Part shown: one piece after another, positions 13,121-27,502 of the stretch
Layout of the letters: each line of letters starts with the position of its first letter
How positions within the stretch are numbered: the first letter of the stretch is position 1
Notes under the pieces: generated by a model
The model's input: the letters and a program-made list of their open reading frames with translations, nothing else
The model's database searches: none
What the model was told of the DNA's origin: nothing
DNA from: Leucogyrophana mollusca
Lineage: Eukaryota; Basidiomycota; Agaricomycetes; Boletales
NCBI GenBank assembly: GCA_021014945.1
Contig: MU266356.1
Span: 62,001-126,000 of the forward strand
Direction of reading: 5' to 3'
Length of the DNA: 64,000 nt
Position numbers and translations under genes: made by a program

Positions 13121-14447
13121 GTTGTCCTATCACTTCTCATTTTCCCCTGACTTCTGGGCGATTTTTGGGCCTTGTAGGTCGCCATATGACTCCAAGGCTT
13201 CATATTTTCGATATTTTGCCTTCTCGAGATCGACGCGCGCCATCACAGGCGTCACCCACCACTGGGAATGTATGCATTTCGGAAATCCAGAGTGGGTAAG
13301 TCGTCCTTGCTAGCTTCCCCCCCCCGTTGTGATTATTTACTAGTGGGGTGAACGACTATCTTCCTTTTATATGGTCTGCCTACGGGAGACCACCCATTTG
13401 TGATACGAGAGCAGGTATAGCTTGAAACAACGAGGTCAACATATCTTGGGCTACGACATCAAATCACAGGTGGGTACAATTCCTGTGATCATTTTCCCCC
13501 TATCTAGTATCCACGCTGGTGTAATACTGAAAATGCCGCAAGTTTGTGCAGCCTTCAAGTTGTCTGATGATCTGAATATTTTCATTTCACTTTCAGCTGA
13601 GTCTTATTCTGCCAGCAGGACATTGGAATGCTAAGCGCATTGTTCTTTGTGTGCCCTAATAGCACGAACTGACTGCAAATCAAGCTCCTATCTGTAGGAG
13701 CCTTCACGGGTCTGAGCCTGCCACTTCCATCGGGCCCTCTACATTACCCCATAGAAGTGGTCCGCTACTCATTGCCATGACACTCGAGACTTGAACTAAG
13801 ATATGCAACGTTGATTGGCTGATATGGGTATTGCCTTGGCACTTTCTGGGCCTGAAGAATGAACAAAAAAACACCCTATCTAAAGGCTTTGTCACAAGTT
13901 CCAATGGTGCCCGCAACCGCGACTCCCCATGTGGTGGCATCGGGAACCCTTGGAGACCACACCCCACGCCGACGGCCTTGTCATGGAATCCAATAATGCC
14001 CGTCACCAAGAAACATGAACTGGATACGTCAGCTCTGCTGGGCTTGCGTATCACGCATTACAGCAGCATTTGCACAAGAAAAGAGAGCGGAGACGATGAA
14101 GAACCACAGTTGTCCAAATAACTGTTATTCCTGGAAGTGATTTCGGAGAAGACTTGGAGAAAACTGTGAGAAAACCGTCTCGACGGGGATCACGCAGTCT
14201 GCAAATCCCTTCGTTTGAGGAAAACCCACACAAAGGCCTTGTGTTACGGACATGAGCAAGAAGCTGGATCCATGCAGCCCTTGCCATATCCAATGACCTA
14301 ACCTTCCGAAAACGGCCAGGTTGCCGCGATTACCATTGAACCAGTGTATTGTGCAAATATACACAGACGCGGTCGGTCAACGACAAGCCCTCTGCGCAGT
14401 CAATCCCCAATCCTCTACCCCCTATCCCCAGTCCCTTCCGCAATTAA
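13121..14447. other. Gene-poor stretch
   Basis: Frames of up to ~115 codons occur on both strands (for example 13831-14121 plus and 13704-14054 minus) and largely overlap each other. None matches a family I recognise or shows consistent introns. It may include decayed sequence. Confidence 0.4.
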
Positions 14448-16039
14448 TCACGCAAGGTCTGCATACCCAACTCGGGAATTGCCCAAATCAAATACCGTAT
14501 AGACATTTCTCAGAAAAACATCCCCAAGGACCCATAGGTCTGCCAATTGCACTTCAGTAAACAAAGAACAAGAACCATATTAAGAGGAGTCGCACCACCA
14601 AGGCTATCGCTTGCGGAGATCCCGCCCACGCAAGTTTCTCCGCTCGAATCAAAGGTTCCAAAGTTAAAGGTGTCAGACGAGAGCGTGAAGGATTTCCCGC
14701 CAAGCGTCACGCTGACACTGGGCATGGAATCACATGGCACTGTTTGATCATCGTCAACAACTCGATGAGGGTCAGCCGTGTTGCACACGTACAAGTATAA
14801 AGCCCCCCACCAACGTCTGTGCCACCAACCGCGTCATAGAACTGCTGGACCGACGACGTCTGCCCGAGAATAAGGGTGGTACCTGTTCGGTCTGGTAAGA
14901 ACTCAGGCGCGTGAGAATACGAGTGGATGGTACCAGTATCGACGATCGCTGACAAGCCTTTCAGCGTCTCGTTCCCATTCGCGCTGATACCATCGACATC
15001 AATCTGCCAATAGCCCTAATCCGAGGCCTTAAGCTCACTCATTGTAGGTACACGTTGAATAAAACGTACCTCCTCCGTAACATCCGTCCAAGTAAACCCT
15101 CCTGTATACAACGCATTGTTCATTCCACCAATGCGCAGCTCTGACCCTGACGTTGCAAGCTTGAATGAAAAAATAGATTGAGGGACAGCGCCCTGCGCAA
15201 CAAGGGTCTGGAATACGGAGTCGGAATTGTATGTTGAAACCAATTTGAAAGCCAAGCCCATAAGGCCGTCTGGTGCAAAATTTGAAGATGAAAATGCGGA
15301 CGAATATTGGGAAGCGACGCCGAGGACTTGGTTTTTGGCCTGCAAGGAGTACTTATGAAGGACAGACAATTTGACGAGAGTGATGACGTACTGCGTATCC
15401 GGCGATGGATACTGTGTCTGTATATTGTTCTCCGAGAACGCTGGAGCCGTCTCCGTACATCATAGTGAACGTCTTGTTCACATCCTTGGAGGTCGAACTC
15501 GAAGCCGGGTTGTATAGCTTGTGTCCGTCACAGGAAGACCCGCAGTCTGTGCCGGGCAAGAAGAGGTCGGCACTCCCAGTGTCGAAATCAACTGTGACTA
15601 GCTAGTCAGACCTGAATGGCCTTCGGGAATATATCTCTGCTTACCAGAGTAGGTCGTCGGAGGAGTGCCTACGGTTATGTCGCCATACCATCTCACCCCG
15701 CTATCGTCAGTAAGGGGATCCGAGCCAGATGAACGCCTTGACAAGGTTTTTGCATGAGCTGAAGGAGCACCAGTGTTCTTTGCGTAAGCCGAAAGTCCCC
15801 TCTGTATTTTCCTAGTCATCCGATCGCAATGGTGAGGAGATCACGACTCTGAACAGTATAATAACGTACACTTCGGTGCTCGCGATGTGCCGACGGAGGG
15901 CGCTGAGGTCAACAGTCCCGTCTAACTTGTGTAGATTTGACCTCTTATGCAGTGCTATCGCGGGGCCCAGTGATTGGGGGAGCGCGGCCACCAAAGCCAG
16001 CAAGGTGGTCGCGAAGAGAATCCATGAAGTGCAACCCAT
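14448..16039 (-). CDS. Secreted A1-family aspartic protease (polyporopepsin-like)
   Basis: Pepsin-type endopeptidase acting at acid pH, predicted secreted. It opens with a signal peptide ([20 protein letters not shown]) and a propeptide. The first catalytic motif, [14 protein letters not shown], follows an intron. The flap region is [21 protein letters not shown] and the core reads [20 protein letters not shown]. The second catalytic motif, [12 protein letters not shown], is itself split by a ~50 bp intron. The C-terminus ([19 protein letters not shown]) is typical of the family. Apparent stops such as the one after SELKASD fall in introns (donor GTACGT, acceptor TTAG). Both catalytic Asp are intact. 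An A/T-rich TATA-like element, AAATATAAAG (minus strand, 16091-16100), lies ~50 bp upstream. Confidence 0.92.
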
Positions 16040-16786
16040 TCTAAGAAGTCCTGTGAGGGAAAATGTGCTGAACTGATGAATCGGAGCAGCCTTTATATTT
16101 ACGCATAGGCCTGCAAAACGCGCATTATGGTAGAGGCCGCTGCCTAGCCGTGCGTGCAAGCGAGCAGCCCGGTTATAAGCGCGTGAACGACTGTTGCATG
16201 ATGCACGAACATGCGACACCAGCACAAAAGGCGCAGATTCCGTGATGGCGTTGATATCTGGTTCAATCGCATCAGGACTGAGATAAAGGGAATACGCACT
16301 GCCCCCGCTTCTCCGCCATCGCGCGATAACTTTTGAAGATCACCGCGATCGGCGAGGAGAGATTCGAGGCATATTCAAGATATTTCGGCCTTATGGATGC
16401 CCAAAGTCCTGAGAAATCCCACACGTCAGAGAGCTTCCTGAGCCGCGTTTTTGGCACGCGATTTCGACCAGCTGATAAGCACGAGGCGCCAAAGCCAATT
16501 CTGATCTCAGTAGCCCGTAATGCATCATGGATGAAATTTGAAAGAGACTCGAGTCTTATTTGCTGCTGTTGACCAAAAGCTTCGTGCAACCGCATTTGGT
16601 GCGAAACGCCATCCAACACGTGACAATGCACCGGCCGAAGGTGAAAGTGGACGACAATAGATGCTATAAGATATCAAGGTGTTACATAATTTGAACACAA
16701 TACTGCACGCATAAATATCACTAAACCAATACAGACAGTCCGGAAACCAGAATAATCTTCACTCCATTCTCTTCCCGATCAATCAC
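16040..16786. other. Intergenic, protease promoter and H3 3' flank
   Basis: Short frames on both strands (16272-16631 minus, 16333-16572 plus) overlap each other and are unrecognised. Confidence 0.45.
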
Positions 16787-17716
<930 letters not shown>

Positions 17717-18139
17717 TGGATTATTCTACTGTTAACCTAGTGTGTTGTACAAGATTTCGATGTCAGAAATCGACGAGATGATGGTGGTGAGAGAGAAAGA
17801 GAGGGGGGAAATTGGTGCGGGCTATCCCTCAGCTTAAAGCTCCTGGGAGATTTTTTTCCAGAGCCATTCTGACTCCCGTTTCCTTCCCTTTGCAGTGCTT
17901 TCTGGTCAGTGCGCATTCATGTTGCTGCAGTAGGAGTGGAATATCGGAGCCGCCACTACGAACAAACAAGTGTCAATAGAGCAGGTGCCTTCCCCGGAAG
18001 TCACTCTCCAATTTGGCGACATCGCGAACCGAAGATTCGAGGTCACCGAGCCTTATCTTCCTTTCCGAGTTTTATTCGCGGCTCACCAAGATATCGGGAC
18101 TATACTCAGGAACATTCCAACGAGTAAACGAAGAGCACC
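17717..18139. promoter_or_regulatory. Shared divergent promoter region, histone H3 / PFS2
   Basis: A gene-free interval of 423 bp between two divergently oriented start codons. No clear TATA box or named site is seen; the role follows from position only. Confidence 0.4.
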
Positions 18140-20180
18140 ATGACTTCCACGCTCCCTATTTTGCTCCCTCCAAACTCAATACCGCGTCCTTCCGGAGGCA
18201 CTCGCGAATGGACACCCAAAAACCACCTTTCTGGACCTCAGCCGCCACCTATGGATGATGCTAGAGTAATGGAGCAAGAGATAGCTGCCGCCAGGCAAAT
18301 GGCAGACGGCAAGGCCGTCAAGAAGACACGACCCAGACGGACCGTAGACTACAATGGAGGGATGGGGAGATGGGCTTTGGTATGCTGAATAAAGAAGATA
18401 ATCTCGCGTGTACTCATATCACTCGTTGCAGTTGCGCAAACATCGACCCAACTCTACTTATGTCCCTTATATGAGACCTGCTCCGCCATATATAATTGAC
18501 GTAGGGGACATTTCGACTTAGCTCTACTGTAAACACTGAAACAATAAACTCTTAACCTAGCTGCTTCCACCAATCGCGTACCCCAGCAATTCATCAACAT
18601 CCTTGTGCACCAAATTCATTCACACCTCAACGAATAAGATTCGCTGTCCTGTCAATGTCGTCACGGTCAGCAGCTTCTCTTATTGGCGGCGAGCAGTTCG
18701 ATGACCAATAACCCAGTGGACACCAGAAGGCCGGCGCGTGTTGACAGGTTCAACGAGTGGAGAGTTTACTTTGTGGAATGGCCTCACCTTCAACTTTGAG
18801 ACCATTCTTCAGGCCCACGATTCAGCCATCCGCGCATTCCAGTTTACACACTCTGGTGCATACTTGGCTTCCGCTGACCAGAGCGGAATAATTAAGTATT
18901 TCCAGCCAAATATGAACAACTTGACTGCCTGGCCTGGACATCGCGAAGCTATCCGAGGCTTGAGTTTCAGCCCAGATGATGGTCGCTTTGCGACCGCCAG
19001 TGATGATGCGACGATTCGTATATGGTCTTTCGAGGAAAGTCGAGAGGAGAGCGTGTTAACAGGTATAATAATTGCTTCAGCTTTCACTTTCCGCTCAAAG
19101 TTTCGTGATTTAAGGGCACGGTTGGGACGTAAAATGTGTCGAGTGGCATCCTACAAAGGGTCTGCTTGTCTCCGGTAGTAAAGACAACCTCATCAAGTTC
19201 TGGGATCCTCGTACAGGAACAGTTCTCTCTACACTGTACGTTTCTTAAAACGGTTTGCTTAAAGGAGACTAATACTTGGAGCAGCCACCAACATAAGAAC
19301 ACCATACAAGCACTGTCGTGGTCGCCGAATGGCAACCTGGTAGCTAGCGCATCCCGGGATCAAACCGTCCGAGTTTTCGATATCAGGGCTATGAAGGAGC
19401 TCCGGGTGCTCAAAGGGCACAAAAAAGAAGTCTGCTGTGAGATCGCCGCTTGCTATCGCTGAAATATTCACTCACCGTGTCATCCCAGCTGTGACGTGGC
19501 ATCCTGTTCACCCAATACTCGTGTCTGGTGGCTCAGAAGGCGCCGTTATGCACTGGGATCTTTCTGGCCCCGAGCCTAGTGATCCGCAGGCTATCACCCA
19601 GCCCCGTGCAACACTCTCCCAAGCGCACGACTCCAACGTTTGGTCTCTCGCCTTCCACCCCCTCGGGCATCTCCTTGTCAGCGCCTCAAACGACCACACC
19701 ACTCGGTTCTGGTCGAGAGAACGCCCGGGAGACGCGACTTCGGTCTTCTCCGGAGGCGGAGAGAAGCCACCCGAAATGAACGACATGAGTGGACAGGACG
19801 ACGAGGAAGATGCGATGGTGCCTGGGTTTGGCTACGGGGGTAACGGGGGCAGCAAGTGGTGGGGCAAGGAGGAAGATGGAAATAACCCGCCTCTGGGCGC
19901 ATCAGACGGCTACCCGCAACGGGGTCTGTTTTCCGGCGACGACGGGATGGGTTCTGATGATTTCATTCCTGGGCTGGGCGCGGCTGATCATTTCCCTCCC
20001 CCTCGCGGATCATCACCTGTTGCTCCAAGGCAGAGTGGACCACTGCCGTCCCAAGAAGATATGTTTGGGACTGGCAATAGAGGTGATGATTGGAGCAGTC
20101 GTGGTGGGGGAGGGGGCGCAGGGGGAGGGGGAGGGGGCGGGTGGTCCAACCGAAAGGGTCAGCGCCGCGGTAGATATTGA
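18140..20180 (+). CDS. PFS2: Polyadenylation factor subunit 2 (Pfs2/WDR33), WD40 protein
   Basis: Scaffold WD40 subunit of the cleavage and polyadenylation factor, needed for pre-mRNA 3'-end formation; nuclear. The N-terminus has the family block [33 protein letters not shown], split by an intron. A seven-blade WD40 region follows, with repeats such as [90 protein letters not shown] and [15 protein letters not shown]. The ~150-residue tail is Gly/Asp/Pro-rich and ends in a poly-Gly stretch followed by basic QRRGRY, an RNA-binding-like composition. Several short introns interrupt the blades. Confidence 0.93.
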
Positions 20181-20711
20181 GAACATCGTCCGCGAGACCC
20201 AGAGACTTCACTCAGTTGTTGCTTTGTCAGAGTTATTCAACATTCGTGGCGGTTGGCTCTACTGTAGTCTTTACTATGAAAACGACGAGTAACTTCCTAC
20301 CATGTGAAGATGATGTGCAATCAACACTCATGGATTGGTATTGCAGTCTAGAGTATGGAACAAGACACATGATGATGAGATGCAGTCATGCAGAGATGTA
20401 GCGACACAAGTACACAAACACCCTCCCAAAAACCTATAAAAAGTAATGGTGCATAGGTAAATTAGTGAATGATAAGAAGAAATAACGCGTATATGTGACG
20501 ACCATGAATGCCCAGAGATAATGATGTGACCCTATAACGAAGTCATAAAATACAGTGGATAGAGTTTGGTCCGATCGTGACATGTCATGATATTGAAGGT
20601 CGTATGTCCGGGAAGGCGCCGTGCATGAAGCAGGTGTATCATCCCTCTATAGATGGCTCGAGAGATCCGACGAAGAAAGTGAGGCTGGAACACAAAAAGA
20701 ACGGTGAACCA
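20181..20711. other. Convergent 3' flank of PFS2 and the CBM21 gene
   Basis: No supported gene; A/T-rich 3' flanking sequence from both sides. Confidence 0.5.
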
Positions 20712-23285
20712 TTATCCAAGAATAGGAGTCGCCGCGCGCGAATCCGAAAATAGGAAACTTTTGCTGGTTGGAGTGGTTGAGCCACTTCTGCAGGCGATGT
20801 CATCGAAACTCGGTGAGCGGGTGGGTGTGGCAATGCCGGCTAGGTCGCGCATGTGAGGCGAAAAACTGTTGGTTGGAGGAGATTGCGACCACAAGAATTC
20901 CTCGACGCTAGATGCCGAATGAGAACGAGGAATCGCCTCACCCGAGGCTCCCATTAAAGAATCACCGCCGGTGTAGAAACAGAATCTGCATGACGTCGAT
21001 GTTCAGGGTTCTGTACAACAGCTTCTAGTGCGAAAAACATACCGGTTGAGGAATTGACTGTAGCTGTCCTCGCGCCGCAGATTGGTTTGCTGAACTGGAC
21101 TGCTATCCAACTCGTCAGACGTTGTCATGTCCAACGTAGGCGAAAGCGAGGGCGAGCTCGACGAACTCGACTGGGTTGTGGCCGACGGTGTAGATTCCCC
21201 ACTGCCCCCCAGATCCAATCCCTGACCATTCCATCGCGGGAAGAGCGTCGGCTGCCGATCGATCCCGTCGGCGCTAGCGCTGACTTTTGTGGTGATACCC
21301 AGCCCCGGAAGATGCATGAGCCCGCCAGCAACGTCGTCCACTTCATCGCCTTCAACCTTGAGTTTAACAGGTGACCCTGTTGGCGTCTTCCGCACGCTAG
21401 GCGTCGAGCCGATAGGGCGATCGAAGTAACCGCGGTGGTGATTTCTCCCACGTTCTTCACGCCGAGAAGGGGGATGAGGAAATGAAAATGGTAAATCCTC
21501 CACCTCTGAATCATCGTACCTGAGCGGTTGTCGAATATCCTCCTTCTCGATGTCACGAGGAGAGCCAAGCGAGAGGGGCCTGGGACTACTGAGAGGCGAT
21601 ATTTTGTCGGTATTGTAGGATGTACGCTTCCGTGGCCAGGGAGCGGCATTGGGATTGGACGGGTACGTATGAGTTCTGGAGTGCCGAGGTGGTGGCTCGA
21701 CGCTGCCCTTCCATGGATTTTTCAAAGCGGTGGAGAAATCGTATCTGGACGAAAGTGGCGTATCAAAGGTCAGACGAGAAGGCTTCTTCTCGTCAGTGGC
21801 AAGAAACCGGTGCTGGCGAGATCTCGACAAATTTTCTGCATTTTCTCTTGCTTTTGCGACCTGCTCCAACTTGATCTTGAGGTCGCCCCCAATCGGCCCC
21901 CGATTGTCCTCTTCATCTACCGAGCTTGCCTGCTGCTCCGAGACAATTTTGGACTCGACAAACTTTACCAGATAGTTCTGACCTCCGTTGTTGTCCCATA
22001 TCTCCCTCCCAGCGACGGTATATCTCAGAGCGAGAAACATCGTTTTCTCCTCTATCCTCCCCCACATGTCATGCAGACGGATAGAAAACGTGAAGATGTC
22101 AAACGTTCCGCCCTCGAGGGACTCGGCATAGCGTGCGGTGACTTCGCTGGTCGTCTGCCACCAGTCAAAGGTGAAGCGGACCGCAAGCCACTTCTCGAAC
22201 GCAACGTTCCGAACGCGAACACGCCCGTTGATGATACGTGTGTCTTGCGATAACACGAGTTCTTCCAAAGCGACGTCCGCATTTTTCATCGGCGCAGATG
22301 GCATATTTGGGAGCAGCATATCAATGTGTTTCGCTTTTGCCCGCTGATCACTGTTAGATGCGCCATAAATGAAAGACGGGAACTCGTTGTCGGTGCCGCT
22401 GTTATCCGTGGTGGGGCTTCCATCCCGGGAAACCGCAATAGGTTTCTGCTCTGCGAGAAAAAGCTTGACGTGTTCTAGTTTCGCATCGAAGTGAACGGCC
22501 TTCGTGTGGGTGGGAGTGCTAGGTTCACTTTTTGCAAAACTCCCACCGGTTATAACAGTTAGCCCAGCCGGTCGCTTTGCGGATTTCAACGACGATTTGA
22601 CGGGCTCGCCAGATTTCTTCCGGATCATGTTCTCCGTTGATGCGGAAGGTGACAGCAAGCCGGCCGCCTGTGACGTTTGCAACACGGGGGCCAGTGGTGC
22701 ACCCACGCGTGACTCGGAGACATGGCGAGGCGTCAACCCCTCCAGCTTCAGCCGCAAGTGCCCTGCTTTGCTTCGCTGGGGGATTGGTCGAGGCGTATCA
22801 TCTTCAGAGTCGCCACCCGACCCGGTGATAAATCGTTTGCCCGTTATGTCCGCAAAGTCACGGCGACGGACACCAGGTATGGATTTAGACGATGACGGCG
22901 TGGGTGATGAGCGTTCTGACGGGAATGTGACAGCGGGCGCTGCTTGTTCACGCACTCGCTTTGACCGTGGAATGATGGTTGGGCGTGTCCCGTCCGACGC
23001 CGTGGATGTTGTCGAGCTAGACCCCGAGTCAGATAGCAAGTCTGAGACTGAAGGCGTGCCAAAAGAGTCGGACTGTGGCTGAGGAACGAATGACGTCAAG
23101 TCGGTGGGAGCAGTCATATCCGACAGGGCCGACTCAGATAGTGAATGAACATGACCAGTTCGCGATACCCTTCGTGGTATGAGTGGGAGAGGTGCGCCTG
23201 CAGTGTTAGATGTCTGTGAATAGATGTGATCGGAAGTCGGGAAGGGTATCATGGACTCTGACGTCGTGCAGACCGTCGAGCTCAT
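20712..23285 (-). CDS. CBM21 glycogen-targeting regulatory subunit of protein phosphatase 1
   Basis: Gac1/Gip2/Pig-type adaptor that brings PP1 to glycogen and glycogen synthase. A long Ser/Pro-rich N-terminus precedes KAVHF at about residue 262, a good RVxF-type PP1-docking motif. The CBM21 domain follows at about residues 345-440 (NVAFEKWLAVRFTFDWW, FDIFTFSIRLHDM, ALRYTVAGREIWDNNGGQNY). After a Ser/Pro-rich, disordered C-terminal half, one intron lies after SQFLNRY; the last exon resumes RFCFYTGGDSLM, the hydrophobic motif near the end of this family, and ends SDSRAATPILG. About 840 residues. The first exon is an uninterrupted 750-codon frame, unusual here. Confidence 0.88.
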
Positions 23286-24091
23286 AGGCGCTTGAGCGGG
23301 TGGTAGCGGCTGAAGGCGATATGGTATATCTGATGGTTTCGCGAAGATTCTGAAGTGGAGCTACCATAAGCAGACGATAAGAAACTGAAACCCACTGAAA
23401 GCTCACCAATCAGTCTCAAAGGAGAGGGCACATGTGGTAGCAAGAAAGAAAGGTCGACAAGGACCTGTACAAGTATCGTTCTCGACCTTTGGGAAATGGC
23501 GTGAAAACGTCCGAATACTGACGTCAGGTTTGATCCTGGAGCTAATGTGGGTGAGACAATCCAAGCTCGCCGGCGATTACACGACGAATAAATGATGCTA
23601 TGGATATGTGAGGAGGGCCCAGAGGTGGGGAAAGGCGGCCAAGTGTGCTGGGTCGAACGAGACCTAGAAATTTAGAACAAGAGCGAATCTTGAGTGGGAG
23701 GACAACATACCAATATCCGGGCGGAAGTCTATCGTAGCAAGAAGAGCAAGAAACCGTGAGGAGACAAGAACGAGCGTAAAATGGCGTTCCGCCCGACTAT
23801 GGTCGGGGAAGGTGGAAGAGAGCGGTCAGAGCGTCTTGGCTCTTTTGTAAAAATTACTCTAGGGGGCGTTGGAAAATTCGAGATCGAAACTGACTTGTAG
23901 CAATGGAGCGCGCACGTGCGAGATATGCCTTTTATGGCCGCGTTTCTGAGACAGACATGACTAAATTGCCTTATATAGGCTCAAGTGCCTCGTTATCGGG
24001 ACGTTCTCATCTCGGCAATCTCAATTGTGACCCACATCGTCTCACAACGCAAGTTGCGCCAATACTCGCACCATCTCCCCAGACGCCCACG
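23286..24091. other. Intergenic, upstream of the CBM21 gene
   Basis: No supported gene. Probably 5' leader and promoter of the minus-strand CBM21 gene. Confidence 0.45.
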
Positions 24092-24346
24092 ATGTCGAAT
24101 GTAGCTAAAGCACGTACACAGAATGGTTCAAACGTGCAAAAACGCGGCCATTTTCCAACCAAATGCGCTTTTTGCGGCGCAAAGAGCACATTTCGATGTT
24201 TGCGATGCCGTGAGGTTTTTCACTGCACGGGGAACATTAGAATGCAGTATGCACTCATCTGTTGGAAGCTAACGCGTAGGCTAGCCCTGGTGGGCTCACA
24301 AGATTCATTGCTACCCTCCTTCGGGAACCATTGTCTCGTTCTCTGA
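24092..24346 (+). pseudogene. MYND zinc-finger fragment, first copy
   Basis: An ATG at 24092 leads to a finger-like segment at 24164-24226, CAFCGAKSTFRCLRCREVFHC, with spacing C-x2-C-x7-C-x2-C-x5-C as in the first part of a MYND finger. The second half of the finger (CQ...HW..H...C) is missing: the frame reads TGNIRMQYALICWK instead and stops at 24346. A spliced continuation cannot be excluded, but I see no acceptor that restores the finger. Probably a decayed or rearranged MYND-domain gene; see the second fragment at 25150. Confidence 0.5.
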
Positions 24347-24369
24347 CATCCTCATCCCCGCTGATGAAG

Positions 24370-24402
24370 ACAGTCCGCTTGAGATAAAGTCAAGCGGACT
24401 GT
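24370..24402. repeat. Perfect 13-bp inverted repeat (hairpin)
   Basis: Arms ACAGTCCGCTTGA (24370-24382) and TCAAGCGGACTGT (24390-24402) are perfect reverse complements around a 7-nt loop. It lies between the two MYND fragments, just after the stop of the first. Confidence 0.85.
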
Positions 24403-24483
24403 TAGCGAAAGGGCGACAGTATCATCTACAATCCTGACCTTGAGTCTTTCCCCGGAAACACATCCATGGGTGGTCAGCGGATC

Positions 24484-25144
24484 TCATGCATGGGCTACAA
24501 TGGGCCTAAGCTGAAACATCCCATCACCTGTTACATTTGAGACAATACGGGTGGCTGCACACCTCTTGGGTGGAGAAGCAACGTACTCGCGATAAAACAT
24601 AACGATTTGTACTCCGGAAGACTTCTGGATGCTAAGTCGGAGATGCCGTTGTGGAGTACTTGAAGTGGAATCCGTGAGTGCTGCGACTCGTGGTCCTTCA
24701 GACTGTACTTCCACCACTTGACGCCACCTTAGCTCCGGGAATAAACGTCCCCAGTTGTTCGGGGAGAGGTGATGGGAAGATCAAAGTCTTATCACTCCGA
24801 AGGCACGCCTTCGTCGCTGCATTTGTATCTTGCCACAAGTCCAGTGTATTGATCTTCGGAACCTGATGTATATTTGTATTGTTTGCTGTTACTTCCGGCA
24901 CTGATCGACGATCAACTGGCGCCACCATAAGTGGCCCGCGCAAGTACTCGATGGCGGTTGGATTGATTTCAAACTGACTCGAAACAATTTGTATCGCGGC
25001 GGGAGCGTGGCGGGAACCATCAAGCCCCTCCATCCAAAGACGGCTGGCGTCCATCCGGCGTACCTCATCGCTAACATCACGAGCCCCGCGAGGCCAGGCG
25101 GGTGTTTGCGTTAAAGCAATTCGCGCCAAGGGGTCCAACTTCAT
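24484..25144 (-). other. Unrecognised minus-strand frames between the MYND fragments
   Basis: A 149-codon frame (25144 to 24698) starts with ATG and reads MKLDPLARIALTQTPAWP. A second frame (24717 to 24484) overlaps its end in another phase and could be a downstream exon or a frameshifted continuation. I recognise no family. The position inside a broken MYND locus suggests an inserted or inverted segment, but a small real gene is possible. Confidence 0.3.
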
Positions 25145-25149
25145 ATCGT

Positions 25150-25869
25150 TCGTCAGGTTCCTATGAAGTCTGTGAGGCGAAAGGTACTTTCAAATGTTCT
25201 CGTTGCCGACAGGTGTTCTATTGTTCAGCGAACCACCAGGAGTCAATGAGAATATTTACCCCTTAAATCCTTACCTTGTTATTCCATGATAAGACAAGAC
25301 AGCCCACCAGACCAAATGTTCACTGAGTATTGGGAATCACGGTGACGGGCATATTAGTTCCAGTTGACGAAGAGACACACTGCTGTCGAAGCCAAATATA
25401 CCGTTGAAAGAAAGAACGTATTCTTCGCTACAGCCCCGAGTTGGAGCCATACCTCGGGGGGACTGTACGACACCCTCCCCACACCCACATGAAGAAAGAT
25501 GGTCCACAACTGGAGTGTCTCATCGGGCTCCACATCCGCGACAATTTCTCCACGACAATTCGCCGCTTCACCAGTGCGTGCCAAAGCTGGTGGATGGAAA
25601 AATTGCGTACACATGGAGGGGTGGCTTGTTGGCAATCAAGCAGACAGGGGCCGAACAGCTGTTGGATGCCGCCCTGGATGACCTCCCTGTTGTTGTGGGG
25701 TATTTCAAGTGGTACCTAGATGAAAACTCGAGACAGGTACGCGGGCCCTTCACTACCTTCGGGCGAGCTTGTGCTGACGACGGATTTACAGCTGCCGCCT
25801 GAGCCCGCAGCACTCATAGAACAAGTGAGGGTTGCCGGGTGCCGGGTCGAAGTCGTCAACTTATCATAG
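25150..25869 (+). pseudogene. MYND zinc-finger protein remnant, second copy with C-terminal part
   Basis: At 25162-25240 the sequence reads YEVCEAKGTFKCSRCRQVFYCSANHQE, a MYND finger in which the first Cys has become Tyr; the frame then stops. Further on, 25404-25735 is open and contains VPKLVDGKIAYTWRGGLL and LPVVVGYFKWYLDENSRQ. It can splice at a GTACGC donor to LPPEPAALIEQVRVAGCR, ending with TAG at 25867. This resembles the C-terminal region of agaricomycete MYND proteins as I remember them. The pieces are not joined by one plausible gene model, so I read it as a decayed gene. Confidence 0.45.
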
Positions 25870-26467
25870 ATCTAGTTAGCACTTGAAACGCCCGGAGTTC
25901 CTCTCGTTAACAGTGTTCTTTCATTGTAACTTGAACAGCACACATTCGTGCTGTGTGCGGCGTGAACCCGATCTGCTCTGGTATCGTAGCATCCACCCGA
26001 TAGTCAGGTTACCGTCTAAGGCGGGCGAGAAAAAGCGACCAAGTTGGTGACAAGAGGAGTAAGCCTAGAACAAAGAATAGTGATCTTCACCTTACTGTAG
26101 GAAGACTACTAGACCATCCTTGATCCATATCGGTCCGGGATGTCGCACCTTCCAAGTTCAGAAGGCCCCTTAGAAGCCGACACTTTGCCAAGTATGAGGA
26201 GGCGATGGCGCACTGGATAGTAGTTTGCAGTGCCTTGTAGCTTGCTGTGACACCCGCAGCACGTAGCGGTGAATGATGCTTAGGTATGAGTGACTGGAAG
26301 GGTACTCGGAGCGCCTGAGCTCGGGCCATGCCGCTCAATCTCCGTTTAAAAATTATTCCCGCTGCTGTCCGAATATAACCGGGGACGCGAATTTCGCTAA
26401 GCGCCCACGGCTTCGTCGTCGACACCAACATTCTCAAGAGACTATAAATCTCCCTGCCCGACTCACA
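25870..26467. other. Intergenic, adenylate kinase promoter
   Basis: No supported gene; a 116-codon minus frame (26087-26437) is unrecognised. TATAAAT at 26443-26449 lies 19 bp before the ADK1 start codon. Confidence 0.5.

Positions 26468-27502
<1,035 letters not shown>

Noticed and set aside
15016..15060. Premature stop in the aspartic protease
   Set aside because: The stop lies in a 54 bp intron with GTACGT donor and TTAG acceptor; splicing restores [12 protein letters not shown].
21528..22253. A 241-codon plus-strand open frame
   Set aside because: Antisense to the CBM21 gene; no recognisable domain.
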